NCBI GenBank assembly: GCA_014925825.1 | Contig: JACGCK010000196.1 | Span: forward strand, 1 to 64,000 | DNA from: Pholiota molesta | Lineage: Eukaryota; Basidiomycota; Agaricomycetes; Agaricales; Strophariaceae | Length of the DNA: 64,000 bases | Direction of reading: 5' to 3' | In this document: piece by piece, positions 32,194 to 43,915 of the stretch | How positions within the stretch are numbered: position 1 is the first letter of the stretch | Layout: every line of letters starts with the position of its first letter | Position numbers and translations under genes: made by a program | The notes under the pieces: model-generated | What the model was told of the DNA's origin: nothing | Database searches by the model: none | What the model saw: only the letters and a program-made list of their open reading frames with translations

Positions 32194-33194
32194 AACAATG
32201 AATTATTGAAGCCTTTAAGGATGTTATTTGAAATTATGAATTGGTGAGAGGATATATAGTTGCTTGAACTTTATACTTCATAAGTAGATGAAGGATGTAC
32301 TGATATATACACACCCCAGGAAATAAAAGAGCACATATGAAGCTTATGATGACTGTTTAGCTTATATTATAGCCAATACATCGGGGAGACTCAATATAAC
32401 AGCAGGGATTTGATGGGAAATACATTATCTATGTATCATTCAGCCACCACAAGTGAATCCGGTCACATATTGAGGTATAACAAGGAGAAACATGGCAGAC
32501 ATGCATAAACTGTGTATTATGAGTACTGACTTGCGAATAGGCGCCCTAAAATCGCGTACTCCGGGAATTAGAAAGCGCTCACGAATACCTACAGAATGAG
32601 ATATGCCGGAAAGAATTCGAGCCAGGGAATGGTGAGATATGTCTAAAGCAATGCCCAAAACATCTATGGACCATCAATTTAACAAGATCCTAACAGAGTT
32701 TATAACTTGGCATGATGCAATCCGATGTTTTGGGTATTGTTTTGAACATATCTCACCATTCCCTCGCTCGAATGTTTTCCGGAGTATCTCATTCTGTAGG
32801 TATTCTTGAGGGCTTTCTAATCCCTGATTCACGCGATTTTAGAGCGCCTATTCGCAAGTCAGTACTCATAATACACAGTTTATGCATGTCTGCCATGTTT
32901 CTCCTTGTTATACCTCAATATGTGACTGGATTCACTTATGGTGGCTGAATGATACATAGATAATGTATTTACCATCAAATCCCTGCTGTTATATTGATTC
33001 TCCCAGATGTATTGGCTATAATATAAGCTAAACAGTCATCATAAGCTTCATATGTGCTCTTTTATTTCCTGGGGTGTGTATATATCAGTACATCCTTCAT
33101 CTACTTATGAAGTATAAAGTTCAAGCAACTATATATCCTCTCACCAATTCATAATTTCAAATAACATCCTTAAAGGCTTCAATAATTCATTGTT
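32194..33194. repeat. Palindrome F: 1-kb inverted repeat
   Basis: Arms 32194-32664 and 32724-33194 are inverted copies with a 59-bp spacer, beginning AACAATGAATTATTGAAGCC. Identity is high outside and lower near the centre. Each arm holds the same open frame of about 70 residues (ISHHSLAR.., SVLIIHSLCMSAMFLL, VIPQYVTGF) with scattered substitutions. No TSD was found. It lies exactly where D's left arm ends. Confidence 0.85.
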
Positions 33195-34211
33195 TCAATT
33201 GTTTCAAAGATATGAACAGAGGACGGGTTTTGATGGCAGCCTTAATTACGTAATAGTGGCGGTGCAATGTACGCGCGTCTGCCCATGGCCCAGCTGCCTG
33301 AAGGCCTTAAGAATAAACAATCGCAAATAGCTTCTGAACTAAACACGCGGCTACTCCGTTGCTGCCACTCATTCCGCCTCATTTGGACACGCTGTCAGTC
33401 CTATTTCTGAATTTCGAGCTTCTCTCAGCCAAAAATACACCTGGGAGGCCCAGTACACCTCTGATATAGACTGTTTTACCTGTTTCTGCCCAAGGTATGC
33501 TCTCTTATTTCGCTTTTTTGTCCTGTTGATAGTGCTTACAAAATTTCCAGTGCTCTTTTCACCTGCTTTTGGCCTGTTTCTGTGGCATTTATTGGATATA
33601 CCAGGATCTTTCAGGTGTGTAATTGGCCTGTTGTTATATTTGGCACTATTCTAATAGTTTGTGATAGGATCCATTCTGTGCTTTTGTTGCTTCAAGAATA
33701 AAAGTAGGGTTTCTCCCTATTGTTGGTATGTGTATCTGCTATTTGGAGTGTTCTATATGATCTGATACTTTAGTCAAGATTCTTTGGTTTACCAAAGTAT
33801 CTTTTATTCTTCCTTCTCCCTGCCTCCCTGCCTCTTGGACATTTCTGGACCCCTTCCTCTGAGCTGGGGTACAGATTGTGCATCTGCTGCTGCTGTTTTC
33901 ACATCAGATCACTGAGAAGTTTTGGAGATCAAGGTGACGCCCTGAAAAGTCCTACCTCCCTGGCCTCTCTTGACAGAGTGCTTGCCAGTTGTTGAAGACC
34001 TTTTGGGTCTGGACCTCTTTCTGAGCACAGTTTGCAGGAAGATTGGCTGGCGGGTTTACAGTTGCCACCCCTTCCTTCGGGATTGATTCTTCATTATCAA
34101 CTGCAGCTGTTATCACCGAATTCACATTTCTTCTACTTTGATTGGATTGTGCGGCAGGACCAGAATTGCTGCTATACCTCAGTTCCTGGCTGGCGTTAAT
34201 TTGTATCTACC
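33195..34211. other. 5' region of the RepHel gene, no frame
   Basis: AT-rich sequence between palindrome F and the first RepHel exon, starting TCAATTGTTTC. It holds pyrimidine-rich stretches and no long frame, so it is a likely promoter and 5' UTR. The TC at its first base could be a Helitron 5' terminus, but no matching CTRR 3' end was identified. Confidence 0.4.
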
Positions 34212-37200
34212 ATGTATGTCTGAATATCATTATTTATAAATAAAATCCATAGCTAACATAGATTTTACAGGGCTGAAACACCTCCAAACACTCCACAACG
34301 TGTCCGTATTGCTGCCCAAAGACTGGAACGTGATAATCGTATTCTGGATAGCCCTCATACTCATCGATTACCTGGCCATCATGTGCAACCTGTTGAGCCT
34401 CTACGGTTTAATGTGCCAGTTCCACCACCTTTTCCCCCCAACCCTAATCTTATTGATCCGTTCGCTGCTGCTGCTCCTCCCCCACCTCCTCAACCTATTA
34501 ACTTTGGTGGACATCAATATATGCATCTTCCTGCTAATTTGCGTGACATGATGGCTGCAGTTCCTCCTGCTCCTGTTCGCAATCGGCGAGGTCCAGTACC
34601 GGCTCCTGCTGTGCGTTTTTTTAATGTTTTGACTCAATTGTAAATTGTGAATTCTGATTGTTATTATAGACTGCTCCTCCAAATCCACCTCAACGTAGGC
34701 GTAATAGAAATGCTCCACCTATTGGCCCCCAACCATTTCCCATGCCCCCTCCTGTAAGTATACATGTAATTTTTTAATTGCCATATTTTGAATTTTGAAA
34801 TTTTTGAAATAGACTCCACCAAATGCCCCGCAACTAAATGCTATCCCTGCTATACCTATTCCTATACCAAATCCTATTCCTCCTCCACCTGTTGCTCCAG
34901 CACGTGCACCAAGGCGCAATAACAGAGTCATTAATATGGAACGAATTGCCCGTCAGCCCTTTGATAACACACAGCCAATTCATTCTTTGGGAAAATTAGA
35001 GGTCAAATGTGATTATTGTGGAGCACTTCATTGGATAGATGAGCGTCTTGCCAAGTCTTCCAAAAGATCTCCCAAATTTGGCATGTGCTGTTTTTCTGGC
35101 AAGATCAAATTGCCCAAGCTTCAAAATCCACCGCCCGAGCTTATGGGATTTTTGACGGGAAGGGATGATGCATCTAAAAAGTTTCGTGACAATATCCGGA
35201 GATACAACAATGCTTTGGCCATGACTTCCATTGGTGTCAAACAGGATCATGCTATTAATAATGCTGGGGGGGGGCCTTGGCTCTTCAAAGTCCAGGGAAA
35301 ACTATCACATTATGCTGGATCATTGCTACCAGTTCCTGGCGAAACCCCCCTATATGCTCAGTTATACATCTATGACCCAACAGAAGCTTTGAATCACCGT
35401 ATGGGACATGAAGCCAATCGAGAATTAAATCGCCAAACTATGCAGATTTTGCAAGACATGCTATATCGCCGCCATCCTGGAGTTCAACTCTATCAACAAG
35501 CACATGAGCTTACACGTAATCTAAATCCAGAGGATCAGTGCAACATTGCACTTCGATTTGATAGTGATACTGATCGCCGACGTTACAATCTTCCAACTGC
35601 CAGTGAAATTGCAGTCATTTTGCCCGGAGATGGTGATCAACCCACAGATACACGTGACATTATTCTGCGACGACGGGGTGGGGAAGGGCATGTTAGAATT
35701 AGTGAAATGCATCCTTTCTATCATGCACTTCATTATGTTCTTCTTTTTCCAACTGGACAGTTGGGATGGCATCCACTGCTTGAGTTCAACAATGGTGCTG
35801 AAGTTGGAGATAATCCTGCTGAAAATATGTTGGCAGAGCTGGAAGAGGATGAAAATGCTGCACCGAATCGAAAACCACGGAAACACATATCCCAGACAGA
35901 ATACTTCCGCTATCGTCTACATCCTCGACATGAAGAAACTTACCATGTCTTTTTATCTGAAAAGCTTCTACAAGAATTTATTGTGGATTGCTGGGCAGCA
36001 TCTGAGCAGAGTCGTTTAGACTGGGTTAAATATAATCAGCATCTTTTCCGAACAGCCAGCCGACAAGGACTTATGGATGCGATAGCAGCAGATCCAAATT
36101 CTGATGGGGCTGATATTGGCCAACGCACCATTTTGCCATCCTCCTTTCCTGGAAGTACACGGAATATGATCCAAAACTGTCAAGATGCTTTAGCTATTAA
36201 TCGCTATTACCATGGAGCAGATTTATTCCTAACAGCAACTGCAAATCCCAATTGGCAAGAGATTAAAGATGCACTATATCATGGACAATCATCCAGTGAT
36301 CGTGCAGATATCATCTGCCGTGTATTTCATCTAAAAATGGGGCAGCTAATTAAAGATATCTTTGACATGGGAATTTTTGGACGTACTGTGGCACGTGTTT
36401 GGACTATCGAGTTTCAAAAGCGAGGACTTCCACATATGCATATGATTATTTTTTTGCATCCTGATCACAAACTTCGAACACCAGAAGATGTTGATAGCCT
36501 TTTATCTGCTGAACTACCAGATGAAGAAACACAACCAGACCTTTTTGAGTTGGTCAAGTCATTGATGGTCCATACTCCCTGTGGTGCAGCTCACAACAAT
36601 GCAAATTCTCCATGCCAAGTCAATGGAAAGTGCTCTAAAAGCTTTCCTAAGGCATTTCGGGACCAAACTACTGTTAATGAAGATTCCTATGCCAATCTCC
36701 GTAGACGCGACACTGGCAAAACCTTTGAAGTCAGGGGCAAACAAATTGATAATTCATGGGTGGTTCCTTACTCTCCATACCTCATTTGGAAATACCGCTG
36801 TCATATCAATGTCGAGTCTATTGCATCTATAAAAGCAATCAAATACATTTACAAGTATGTCTACAAAGGACATGACCGCACTACAATGGAGTTTGGCCGG
36901 TGCAAAGATGAAGTCAAGCTTTATTTGGATGCCCGATATGTCTCAGCATGTGAAGGTGTTTGGCGTATTTTTCATTTTCATATGCACCAAGAAAGTCCTG
37001 CCGTGGTTCGTCTCCAAGTCCATCTGGAGGGTGATCAGTCAATTACATGGGATGAAAATTTGGCACCAAATCTACAGGCAGTGTTGCAGCGTAATGCAAA
37101 TCGGGATACTACATTGACTGCATATTTCAAGGCCAACATAGAGTATCCAGAAGCAAAAAACCTACTCTATCAGGACTTTCCATCAAAATTTGTTTGGAAG

Positions 37201-39210
37201 GATAAAATACGCAAGTGGACACCACGGCAAAAACAATTTGCTATTGGCCGGATGTACTATGCCCACCCAAATTCTGGAGAACGTTTCTATTTACGCCTTC
37301 TGCTGACATCAGTAAAGGGTGCAACTTCCTTTCAACATCTCCGGACAGTCATAGTGGATGGCCAAGCAATTGTTTGTAATACTTTCCATGAGGCATGTGT
37401 CAAATTAGGCCTTTTGGAGGATGACAATGAGTGGGTTCAATGTTTGGAAGAGGCTGGAGAAATGGCAAGTGGGCGTCAACTTCGCAATTTGTTTGTTACC
37501 ATTCTTCGGGAAAATGCTCCTTCCAATCCTTTGGCCCTATGGCTCCAGTTCCGTGACAAGATTTGTGATGATTTACGTCATGCTCTCCATAATGGCAATA
37601 TCCGCCGAAATCCAACTGAAGACCATGTTTTTGATTATGGTCTCTATCTTATTGATCGTCTTCTTCATACCACCAACAAGTCTCTTCAGGATTGGCCAAC
37701 TATGCCACAACCACAGGAGAACTGGGATGCCTTGATAGGAAATCGTCTTATTGCAGAACAGCGCAATTATGATATCGATCATGAGGCAGCATTGGCAGCT
37801 CAGCAGATTGAAACCCTTAATGCAGGACAGCGTTCAGCCTTTGATAAAATTGTGGAGGCAGTCACAAATAAAACTGGGGAATGCTTTTTCTTACATGGAG
37901 CAGGTGGAACTGGAAAGACATATGTCTATAATACTTTGTGTCATTATTTACGTGGCCAAGGCAAAATTGTTCTCTGTGTGGCCTCTTCTGGAATTGCCGC
38001 CTTACTTCTAATCGGTGGTCGGACTGCTCATTCATGCTTCAAGATTCCAATCAAAATCCATGAAAGCTCAACATGCAATATTGGAAAAAACACCAATTTG
38101 GCTGAACTTCTCCGAATTACTGATTTAGTGATTTGGGATGAGGCACCAATGCAACACCGCCACATTCATGAAGCTGTCGATCGCACTCTACGTGATATCC
38201 GCAACAATGAACAAAAGTTTGGCGGAATTCCTTTTGTATATGGTGGAGATTTCAAGCAATGTCTACCAGTTATTATCAAGGGATCACGTGCTCAAATAGT
38301 TGGTGCCTGTATGCAGCGATCAGTTCTATGGCGATCCATTCAAGTCTTAAAGCTCACTGAAAATATGAGGCTGAACACAAATTTGGAACCTGAAAGGCTC
38401 TTTGCAAAATGGCAGTTGGATCTTGGGCATAGAAAACACACAGATGATAGTGATAATATCACTCTTCCAGACCACTTCAAGTGTGCACAAAACTCTGTTG
38501 AATCTCTTATCAATAACATCTATCCTGGAGTCCACCGAGCTACTGGCCAAAGTGATCAATATTATGCTGAACGAACCATTCTCTGCAGTCGGAATGATGA
38601 TGTGGATGAAATCAATAGCACTATTCTCACAAACTTTCCTGGGAATGCACAGACTTTTAATAGTGCTGATTCTATCCTCAACAACCAGGGAAATGGAGAA
38701 GAAGGACCCTTATTGTATCCTGTGGAATATCTCAATACAATCAATTGCTCCGGTCTACCTTTGGCAAAGCTTCAACTAAAAGTGGGATGTCCAATTATGA
38801 TATTGCGCAATCTCAATGCCAGTGAAGGAGTCTGCAATGGTTCACGAGGAATTATTACAAGAATGCGGAATCGGGTTTTGGAAGTGCGGCTATTAACTGG
38901 AGAGCAAGCAGGGCAAACAATATTCATACCACGGATTAGCCTGACACCAACAGATACTCAAGTCCCCTTTGAATTTTGTCGAAGACAATTTCCAGTCCGG
39001 CTATCCTTTGCAATGACAATCAACAAATCTCAAGGCCAATCAGTAAAGCATGTTGGATTGAATTTACGTAACTCTGTTTTCGCACATGGACAATTGTATG
39101 TAGCAGTCTCCCGAGTAACTTCTGTTCACAATATCAAGGCAATATGGGATGCCGAGTCGGAAACTACAAGTACAAAAAATATAGTATATCCTGAAGTAAT
39201 TATTGATTAG
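34212..39210 (+). CDS. Helitron RepHel protein (HUH Rep + PIF1 helicase)
   Basis: Exons 34212..34213, 34271..34610, 34670..34753 and 34813..39210, about 1607 aa. The start codon is split by the first intron (AT / G). The N-terminus is Pro-rich; a Cys pair (CDYCGALHW) follows. The Rep part has LFLTATANPNW, the HUH motif in RGLPHMHMIIFLHP and the Y2 motif in IKYIYKYVYKGHD, expected to nick and join DNA. The C-terminal PIF1-like SF1B helicase has HGAGGTGKT, LVIWDEAP, GGDFKQCLPV, LTENMRLN and TINKSQGQSVKHVG..YVAVSRV. The 4.4-kb last exon is fully open, so the protein looks intact and element D may be recently active. An oddity is that it lies between long inverted repeats. Confidence 0.9.
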
Positions 39211-39299
39211 ATTGTATATATTTTCTTCTATTCACGATTTTGTCTTCAATTTTTTTGAACAAATTAATTTAGTGATATATCTTTCAATACAAATATTTT

Positions 39300-39443
39300 C
39301 TTAAATCCACAGTGCGGAGGCGCGAAGCGCCGACAAGCAGGGGTCCAGGGGGCGCAGCCCCCGGCAAGCTGTTGCCCAGAGTGGAGCAACGGGGTGAGCA
39401 CGAAGTGCGAGCCCCCGACGCGTAGCGGCGGGCATAAAGCTTG
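39300..39443 (+). repeat. GC-rich hairpin tail after the RepHel gene
   Basis: A GC-rich block in AT-rich surroundings contains short stems: GGCGCGAAGCGCC, GGGGGCGCAGCCCCC, GCTCGCACTTCGTG-type complements and CGACGCGTAGCGGCGGG. Stems near the 3' end are a known Helitron feature. The block ends CATAAAGCTTG immediately before the right inverted arm. No CTRR end is obvious. Confidence 0.5.
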
Positions 39444-40733
39444 TATAGTTTAAAATGCAAAGATAGTGCTATAGTAATTGCTACATTGTGGTTAGAGACG
39501 TACGAAGCTCGGGAACTGTAGTACTATAAGAACGTAAAATTATGGAAAAAAGATGAAAAGAATCCATGGAGAACTGATGGAGTAAATCAGTTTTTATGTA
39601 TGGGGGGAGGAGGAGTGTGCCACTATTCTATATCCATATATGGTAGTTTCTCATCACATGGCTCACAGCCAGACATCATTCGGATTTTTTTACTGGTCGG
39701 ACCCGGTTTTTTTATGCTTCCGGCCGGCATTATTGCTCGGACCCGGCCTATTACTGCTAAATTTTGGGTGTCTAGAGCACAAAAAGCCGCCCGTCCGAAC
39801 CCAGTTTTTTTTAATTTCTCGGACCCGGTCTGCTAAAAAGTAAATTGACAAAATGCCGGCCTGCCATCCAACTCAAAGTATACATCCCACCTGCTGTAAT
39901 TATAAATAATGCCAGTTGCGAGAATTGAACTATTGACTTTGTAGACCGACCCACCAGCGTTAACTCACAGCCTTTCGATCGTGACCACTCAGCCAAAATG
40001 CTCCTTTATCGCAAAGATTGGAGAACATTCAAATGCCCAAAAAGCCGGCCGTCCATACCTGGATTTTTATTATTACACACATTCGGGCCCGGGCGCCTAT
40101 TCACAACAAATAGTCGGGCCCGACCCGGTTTGGACGTGCTACATACACTCGGGCCCGTGTATCTATTTACAACGAATTTCTAAAACATTCAACTAGTCAA
40201 ATAATAGTGTCTAAATTATTCTAATACATGTATTTAACATTTTGAAAATTTCCCGGGCCCGACGCGGTTCAGATACAGTCCAAATGTGCTACCCTCGGCC
40301 CCGGCCACCCGGGCGCCTATTCACAACACATTTTAAAAATATCTACAGGCCCCGGCCGACCGGCCGGTTGGTCGATACAACCAATATTGCTATCGTAGTC
40401 GGTCGGCCGGCCGGCCGGCCGGATAGTTGGTCAGTCAATATGGTCAATATCAATCGTATACTTATTTCTATTGTATACTTATTGCTTCCAATTGATTCAA
40501 TTCATAATTGCTTCAATTAGCCCAATCGGCCGGACGGGTGCTGGGGAATTTGTGGTGGGGCCCTAGGGCCATTCAGCGAATTCGCGCAATCATATCATTT
40601 GACTACATAAGGTATTTCCTAATTAAGAAATGGTTATTCACTGACCCAGCGAATTCGCTGAATCCATGTCACATGGCTACATGTATGCGTTCGCTGAATC
40701 ACATCACATGGGCCGGTGTGACCCCGCTACCTG
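39444..40733. repeat. Right inverted arm of element D
   Basis: Uninterrupted 1,290-bp inverted copy of the left arm. It supplies the empty-site sequence (GAGAAATTAAAAAAAACTGG on the complementary strand) proving that element E is an insertion. The tRNA-like module occurs on the minus strand at 39919-39994. Confidence 0.9.
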
Positions 40734-40740
40734 GAGCTTC

Positions 40741-43684
40741 TTCCTCCCGAGAAATCTAAAAAACGGCGGCACCGTGCTCCCAAGGTGACGAATAGCCTGA
40801 TTACTTTTGGCCCCCCCAGCTATCCATGGGACGCAAACTCATGCTGGCTGGATATGTCTTTGGAGCTCCTGTTCTTTGCCACCATGCGGAATTTTGATGA
40901 ATTCACATCACTTTTCGATTCAGTACCAAAGACTACAGGCCTCTATGCTTTCTTTACCACACTTAACTCTCGGCGCCTGCTCGAAAATAATGATGACGAC
41001 ACTACTCAAGCCCTTAGGAAGCAGCGAAATGATCTTCGAATGGTATTGCACCAAGAACGAGCAATTGATAATGTTGATTCCAATCAGTCATTGAGTGTAC
41101 GTCTTTAATTTGCTATTATTAATTTCACCACTGATTGTTGGACAGGCATGGCTGTGGTATCTCCTCCGGCAGGAGGCATCTCGGTGTCAATCATCTCCAG
41201 TGCTTCAATATTTCCATACATGGTTATTCGATCTCCATAGCTGTGACGGTTCAGTTGTGATTGGCGGGGCTCATTATGAAATCGTCCAGCCACGCCGACA
41301 TCAAGAACATGTCCTTCATCCATATGTACACCAAGTCTTCAAGGGAAGTGTTACAAGCTATTTCGACAGCCTGCTCTCTCTTGATAGAGACCCAACTGAT
41401 GCCCCATCATGTTGGCGTGTAAAGGATGGTCAGCCTCTTTGTCCTGGACACCGAGTGGACCTCAAGAATATAATCATCTCACTGCCCATCATTCTCACTC
41501 TGGAAGTTGAACTTGATACGCAAAATTCGCTCTCTTGGGACTTTCCGGCTGCTCTATATCCAGCTACGGAAACACTGGCAACAAAAAATGGACTAGTTTA
41601 TGATCTCGTAGGGCTTGTACTCTTTTCCAAGACTGCAAGCCACTTTATCACGCGTTATGCATCAATTGACAAGAAAACAATTTACACGTATGATGGGCTG
41701 GCACACAATGGAATTCCAATTATAGAGCGAAACACGACATTTGCGACTCATCTTTCTGGGCAAAACATCGAGATCCCAAATGGATATTCCATCTACGAAG
41801 CATTCTATTATCTTCGGGGAGGGTTCAAAGCCCAGAAACTATTTTACGAGAAACGTACCAATGATTTGACAAAGTGTCTTAGCCTCAGAGTACTTCCCAC
41901 GTCATCTGGCCCCACATCGCTACCCTCTATTGTCTTTCAGGCGGAACACCTATCGAAGCTTGATCAACACAGACGTAAAGCATGGACGAGTAAACCAGAC
42001 AGCTGGGCTGTGGAATATGTGTCAAACAAACCACCGAAAACTGATTCACGGAAACTATCTGTCTCAGCAGAAAGTTCACCTTCTGACTCGCAGCATGAAT
42101 CAGAAAGCTGGGCTGAAGATGTATCCTCAGCTGAAAGTTTGCTTCCTGACTCTCAGCATGCACCAGAAAGCTTGGCTGTGGAAGACGTATCAAGCGGCGA
42201 GGTGAAAGCTAATCCAGGACGACCTATCTCACCTGCCAGTTCACTTCCCGACTCTGAATTCTCCGTCAACTGCCGTTGCGGAACGAGCGGAGATGGCAAC
42301 CTTCTTTATGAACAGGAAAATGGAGAAGCCATTCAGTGCAATACCTGTAATGAATGGTCACATATTGCATGTCAGAGCAATGGACGAGCAAGTAACTTGA
42401 AAACGAACGAAAGATTCCTCTGCGACTTCTGTGATCCAACGATTCCGGTGTTTGCTGGCACTTCAAGGCGAACTTCTAGTCGCATGTGAGTTGCTTATTA
42501 TCGTCATCCTACACTTCGTTACAATTAATTCAAATTTAGAAAGATAGAGGCATGTAATACAATGTCAAAAAGACCTTTGAGTGAGCGCCTACTGCGCGGA
42601 AGGGGCGCCTTGGTACGACATGGTGAATTTTGGTATCCAGTCCGTGTGATTCATCGTGAAAACGATAGTCCTGGACGGTGGAAGGTGCGCTGGTGGAGAG
42701 GCTGTGACTTTGCCAGCCCTGGGATTACCCCGGACACAACCACGATAGTGACGATGGGAGATATTGTGGATTCCCTCTGGCGTGACAGAAGTGGAAGAAG
42801 GGCAATCAGGGTCAGTGGATTATTATGTTTCGTACTGAAACAAAACTAACCAACTAACCTATTGAACAGCTCGGGAAATGGTTGCATTCATGGAATGTCA
42901 AGACACCAGAGGACATTCTGGCAGACCCGTGCACTATCCCCTATACGCAGCAGATCTCTGACGCGTTATCGCCCTCGGTAGACATTCTCAAACGGCTGCT
43001 GAAGGCACCTGACACTGTGGACTCGGAAACTGTCCCCGCGAAGGCATGGATGGACAAGAGCAAGATGGATGTCAAAAAAGAGCTCGTACCATTTGTCGGA
43101 AGCTTGTCACTCACCGAGCGCGCACAAATTTCCAACTGGTTCGAAGCACATGTCAGCAAGAACAAGAATCTTCGACACAAGTGGTTAGGACGCTTGCCTA
43201 TTGCCCATGCGCACATGCTATATATATTGAAGTCCGTCAAAGCCGACCCCAAGAACAAAGGACTTACCCAAAATATGCTTCTCGAAAAAGCGTGGGATGT
43301 GCAATTCAGTGGCACACCTTCCGCCCTGATAGATACTGATGTGGACAAGGAGTGTTTGGAAATATTGGAGGAGGAAATGTTCGAAAAATCGGCTCGCGCA
43401 GGAATTGCTGGTCACTATCAGTGGGGTCTGGATGCTGGTGATCACCACTATTGGGATCCGTATGCAGGTACTTTCATCTGGGATCTTGGTGATAGAGAGG
43501 GAAATGAGGACGAGCTCGAGGTAAGCTGAGACTCTGGCACTCCTTTCTGAGACTTTTGATGACTCAAGTTCGATCGTAGCGTGGCCCTGAATATCAAGAG
43601 CTCCCAAAACTTCCTCAGGTGGTTGACTTGCGTCCTCGTCCTCAGCCACGTCCCAAGGGTAAAGCCAAAAAGGCTATTAAATGA
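40741..43684 (+). pseudogene. Composite transposon gene, 3' part (USP-like peptidase + PHD)
   Basis: Continues the frame broken at 29180. A Cys box (YPWDANSCWLDMSLELLF) opens a ubiquitin-peptidase-like domain; a His box (SHFITRY..KTIYTYDGLAHNG) lies about 250 codons on. A Ser/Glu-rich linker with repeats (AESSPSDSQHESESWAEDVS) leads to a C4HC3 PHD finger (CRCG, CNTCNEWSHIAC, FLCDFC). After an intron near 42486-42538 comes a chromatin-reader-like segment (GALVRHGEFWYPVRVIHREN..WKVRWWRG) and a helical C-terminus ending in a basic tail (PRPKGKAKKAIK). Introns also lie near 41099-41147, 42810-42869 and 43521-43578. Peptidase and PHD parts are unusual for a transposon protein. Confidence 0.72.
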
Positions 43685-43734
43685 TTTACAATCTGGTAGA
43701 CTACCGTACTAGATGTTAACAAGGACAGCGCATG

Positions 43735-43915
43735 TATGCGCAAAATTTCCACTCATTAGCAACTTGCGCTCTCGGAATGCGCGCAAGTAAGCACAAAAAT
43801 GCTTAGAGTAGCGCAAGTCAGCGCAAAATTCCAGCGCAAGTCGCAAAATCCCAGCGCAAGTCAAGCGCAAGTCAAGCGCAAGAAGCGCAGGCGAGCGCAA
43901 GACAAAGCGCAAATT
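43735..43915. repeat. 3' subterminal GCGCAAG array of element C
   Basis: About twelve GCGCAAG(T) units in mostly one orientation next to the right TIR, mirroring the left arrays. The array ends at AAAGCGCAAATTTTCC within the TIR. Confidence 0.7.

Larger units (their letters stand above)
29187..40733. mobile_element. Element D: long-TIR element encoding Helitron RepHel
   Basis: 11,547 bp. The 7-bp duplication GAGCTTC flanks it (29180-29186, 40734-40740). Terminal inverted repeats are about 1.29 kb (29187-32193 without E; 39444-40733), nearly identical, starting CA..AGCGGGGTCACACCGG. Between them lie palindrome F, the RepHel gene and a GC-rich tail. Removing D with one GAGCTTC joins KDEL to LPPEK in frame in the host transposon gene. 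Helitrons normally lack TIRs and TSDs, so either a Helitron inserted into a TIR element or a RepHel has been adopted by one. Confidence 0.85.

Noticed and set aside
34401..34718. Minus-strand frame in the RepHel 5' exons
   Set aside because: It lies opposite the Pro-rich N-terminus and spans its introns with no signals of its own.
35000..38780. Many plus- and minus-strand frames overlapping the helicase exon
   Set aside because: They are shadows of the 1424-codon open RepHel exon in other frames and carry none of its motifs.
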